DNA of 64,000 nucleotides. Origin: Dacryopinax spathularia. Taxonomy: Eukaryota; Basidiomycota; Dacrymycetes; Dacrymycetales; Dacrymycetaceae. The notes below the pieces were generated by a model that was not told where the DNA came from, searched no databases, and was given only the letters and a program-made list of their open reading frames with translations. The DNA lies in contig JBBPFI010000008.1 of assembly GCA_037974965.1 (NCBI GenBank), positions 1,054,001-1,118,000 of the forward strand, written 5' to 3'. The translations under genes were made by a program, and so were the position numbers. Numbering within the stretch: position 1 is the stretch's first letter; each line of letters begins with the position of its first letter. Below are positions 60,858-64,000 of the stretch, piece after piece.

Positions 60858-63843
60858 ATGTCCCGGCCTCGTATAAGCTCGGACCTACGTCGATCACAAG
60901 TAGCCGCCATTCAGGCCGCCCTGGACGGCGACCCATCTGACGATCTCGCCACGTCAGGCACGCTCCCGCCCGGGACAGCAAGGCGCTCTACGGTTTTGCA
61001 GCGGCATCACAGCTCTGAGGACGTCAGGCAGGCTAGATTGAGAGCTATACACGAAAGGCTACGGGAGAAGTCATCTTTGGGCGGTGGAGAGATGGAAGAT
61101 GAGTCGTGTCGAGATGTTACGCTTAGACACCCGTTGGCTGCGTCCACACAGCGGGCAGCGTCGGGAGTGTGGGAAGGAGATGACACCATTGAAGGTGCGC
61201 ACATTTGCCAATCTCATTTGTGCTCCGCTTGACCTAAATATATGCGCTCAGAACCGCTGCAAGATGAGGACGATTACTACGAAGACCCTGCCATCATTGA
61301 GCATGATCCCGTTACAGGCGGTGCATTCGACACCGCCCCACCCTTGGCTTTCATGACGTTCTCCGCCAATGGGAGTCGTACTGTTCTCAAACCTCCAGAC
61401 GAGGAAACTGTCCGACGGCGGCTTGCAGTGCAATCACAGTGGGAGCAGGAGGAGGCCCAGGAGCTTCTGCTCCGGCAAGACGCGGGCCCTGCGGACCATT
61501 CCAGTTTTCGAGATACGACGAGCTCCCATCTACTTGCAACCAATGCAGATGCGAAAGGCAAAGGTCCCCTAGCCCCCCAAACCCCGAGGGTTCCCCTGAG
61601 CGAAGTCAAGAATCGTTCCATACACACTCCGAGGCTCGCCGCCACTAACCCTGTCCCGAATGGCAACTATCGCCCGTCAATTCCAGTCTCAGCGCCCTCC
61701 TCTACCATCATCAACAACGCTGTTGCCCTCCCACAAACTCCCGCACGCGGGAGAGACACCCCAAAGCCTTTCACAACACCTTCCATCATCAACCCTGCAG
61801 TCCGGGCCCTGAACCGGCAAAAACCGGCCGCGGGATCGACTACCCCGAAGAAATTCGTCTCGCCATTCAAGTCCACTCCACAAGCCACTTCCTCAACTCC
61901 GGGTTCTGCATCAACAAAACGCGTCGTCCATTATGGCACACCCAAGAGCATGTCTGCAGCGAAGGGTGCTCCTGCGTCACAGCACAGCACTTCACGAGCT
62001 TTGCTGCATGTGCCACAGCAGCCAGCAATACCGGAATCGGTGATGAGAAACAGAGTCTTCAACCTCGAAGGTGGGTAACCTCACTGCACAAACTCGCTCG
62101 TTGCTGACCTGCTTTCTATTTCAGACGTTCCTCCGCGAAAGAATATGCTCATATACGGAGTAGATCCAGAAGCCTACAGCAAGACATGCCTCATGACCGA
62201 ATTTAAGCTGTACGCTGCCTATCCTGCCAAGATATCGCCCTTCCCTGACATCTAGAGCAGCTCCCGCGACCTGTTCATGATCACCCCATTCAACGCTGCG
62301 AATTACTCGTTTCGTTGGCAGTATGGGAGCAGAGGATGCGTGGATGCATATGATGAACTCCTTCGTCGTGGGTGTGGAAGTGTGACGCAGGAGTGGGTGG
62401 AGAATCACTGGTCGCTTATCCTGTGGAAGCTGGCAGGGCTGGTTCGTGCGCTGCCCAATGAGTTGAGAGTTCGATGGTCGTGGGACGAGGTTATCCGACA
62501 ACTGCTGTATAGGTATGTCTGCTGAAGGTCTGGCTTTCTGCTGCGCTCAAGGAATATCAGGTATGAGCGAGAATGGAACCGTGGCCACCGGTCTGCCGTG
62601 AAGAAGATTCAGGAGCAAGATGCGCCTGCCTCTCTGTCCATGGTGCTGACCGTCTGCGACATAACGTTCCACGAGCAGCCCAAGCCGGACGAGCCCGGCA
62701 AGAAGGAGAACTGGCCTGAATTCGTCCTAACCGATGGATGGTACAAAATCCGCGCGACTTCCGACGAGTGCTTGACTAAGGCCGTGCATCTGGCCAAGAT
62801 TCGAGTCGGTACCAAGATAGCCATGTCGGGTATTCGACTGGACGCTGCGAAAGAAGCGAAGGACGCACTGAAGGCTCTGGACGACTCGCAGCTAAAGCTG
62901 ACAGGCAACTCTACCTCTCTTGCGCGCTGGCACGCGAAGCTGGGTTTTGTGCGGCAACCGTTCATACCAACTATCGCTAGTCTGTCAGCGGACGGCGGCA
63001 ATGTGCCTCTGCTTTGCGTTCTCATCACCAAACTATTTCCGATCGGGTTCATGGATGCGTGGGTCGAGGGACAACCGAGGCCCATCCCGAGATGCCAGAA
63101 AGAAGAAGACGCAGCTCAGGATGAGTGGGAGGTAAGTTAACCGATTAGGGCCGCACCACGCTCGGCAACTGATTGAGCGTCGTCAGAAAAACTGGGAGAA
63201 GGAGCGGGATCAGGCTGTTAGGGAGTTCGAGGACCGGCTTTACGCGCTGGAAGGTCTTGCCGAAAGGCTGGATCGCGCAAGTAACTACAAGCGTGTCAGT
63301 CGAGGTACGTGTTGCCGTCCCAGTGTGCGCTGAACGATATCTTACATTCCATACAGATCTGCTTCCTGACTGGGTCGACGGTGTCCTGGAAGAGCTCGAA
63401 GAAGCACCTGACCAAAAGCCACTAATCGCAAAATACAACGCGCCGAATTTAGCCTACCTGGCTGCGGGAGCTCGCGCAAAACTCGATTACGAGCGCAAGA
63501 ACATGGAGAAGACCATCGAAGCGGACATGGCGAACCGTTTCCCTCCACGACAAGTCCGCGCATTCAGGGTTGCATGCATCGAGGATGTTCGCACTTGCCG
63601 GCGGACACCGATGCGTACTGGCCAGCTGACGATATGGGACGTGATGTCTATGGGAGACGAGACCGTGCGTGAGGGTGAGGCATATTGCGTGAGTTGCTCC
63701 GGTTGGTGCCGGCTCCAGATCGTCTGACAACGAAATAGGTGACCAGCCTCGTACCGACGCAGAAGGGTTCCTGGCGCAGGCCAGACGTAGAGAGCGAGGT
63801 GTTCTTGCAGACCACGAGAGGATCGCGGTGGCGAAAGTTGTAG
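60858..63843 (+). CDS. BRCA2 homologue (Brh2-like), recombination mediator
   Basis: Exons 60,858-61,194, 61,252-62,070, 62,125-about 62,210, about 62,267 onward and three or more further exons end at 63,843. The N-terminal half is disordered and Ser/Thr/Pro-rich. PLAFMTFSANGSRTV at about 61,340 is a possible single BRC motif for Rad51 binding (tentative). The C-terminal half is the BRCA2 DNA-binding domain. A helical part has SRDLFMITPFNAANYSFRWQ and WVENHWSLILWKLAGLVRAL. OB1 has VLTDGWYKIRATSDECL, VGTKIAMSGIRL and NSTSLARWHAKLGF followed by SLSADGGNVPLL, and a later OB fold ends EGEAYCVTSLVPTQKGSW. It loads Rad51 onto ssDNA in the nucleus during double-strand break repair. Start could be 60,828. 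Ustilago Brh2 is the closest named protein that I know. Confidence 0.9.
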
Positions 63844-64000
63844 AGCCGTGGCTTGAGAGGATAGGGCTTGTCGGTACGATTACATTGATCCTTGTTGTAC
63901 GTCTTGATCCCTTAGCTGTATTGTATGGAATTGAAGCTCGGACGTTCCCGAGCGTAGAGACACGATCGATGTCTCACTAGCTGATGTGAGACACTGATAT
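63844..64000 (+). other. 3' flank of BRCA2 homologue
   Basis: Short AT-richer sequence after the stop; nothing else visible before the window ends. Confidence 0.4.

Overview
The window is nuclear DNA of a filamentous basidiomycete, probably an Agaricomycete. Protein genes are split by many 50-60 nt GT-AG introns, a tRNA carries a short intron, and the gene content fits: NB-ARC/TPR NLR genes, a TET/JBP-type dioxygenase, basidiomycete-style rve_3 integrase, GH5 mannanase and a Brh2-like BRCA2. Coordinates of multi-exon genes are outer limits unless exons are given.

Layout. 1-1,900 (minus) is the front part of an NLR gene running off the left edge. About 2,000-25,500 is a block that I read as one giant transposable element of about 23.4 kb. 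Its two ends are imperfect inverted repeats rich in GGCAAAAG-like motifs, and they share an exact 20-mer in inverted orientation at 2,082-2,101 and 25,356-25,375. Inside lie an acidic/coiled-coil protein, a plus-strand gene of unknown function, an F-box gene, an unknown basic protein, a TET/JBP-type 2OG-Fe(II) dioxygenase, a long JmjC-like protein, an rve_3 integrase that can be spliced into one 574-residue frame with a D-D-E triad, and a large protein with a small Zn-knuckle. A 40-bp perfect palindrome occurs three times between these genes. A mobile element carrying its own integrase together with two kinds of chromatin/DNA-modifying oxygenase is the most striking thing here.

25,878-31,933 holds host genes: proteasome alpha-5 (plus), a RidA-family protein (minus), then a complete-looking NLR (minus). 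A second NLR (33,568-36,902, plus) is divergent from it, so with the left-edge copy there are three NLRs around the element. 37,720-53,327 holds a secreted GH5 mannanase, a single-pass membrane protein, an ArAE_2/BRE4-like membrane transporter, and two tandem AKR7-type aldo-keto reductases. 53,552-54,020 is a MITE with 106-bp terminal inverted repeats, followed by an 87-bp tandem duplication and an intron-containing tRNA-Gly(GCC).

54,870-63,843 is a dense housekeeping block: prefoldin subunit 1, a taxilin-like coiled-coil protein with an embedded SUMO-like domain, UDP-GlcNAc pyrophosphorylase, a small membrane protein and a BRCA2/Brh2 homologue.

All calls come from reading motifs and splice sites by eye. 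No database search was possible, so family assignments other than the strongest (proteasome, RidA, NB-ARC, UAP1, AKR, BRCA2, tRNA) should be taken as hypotheses.
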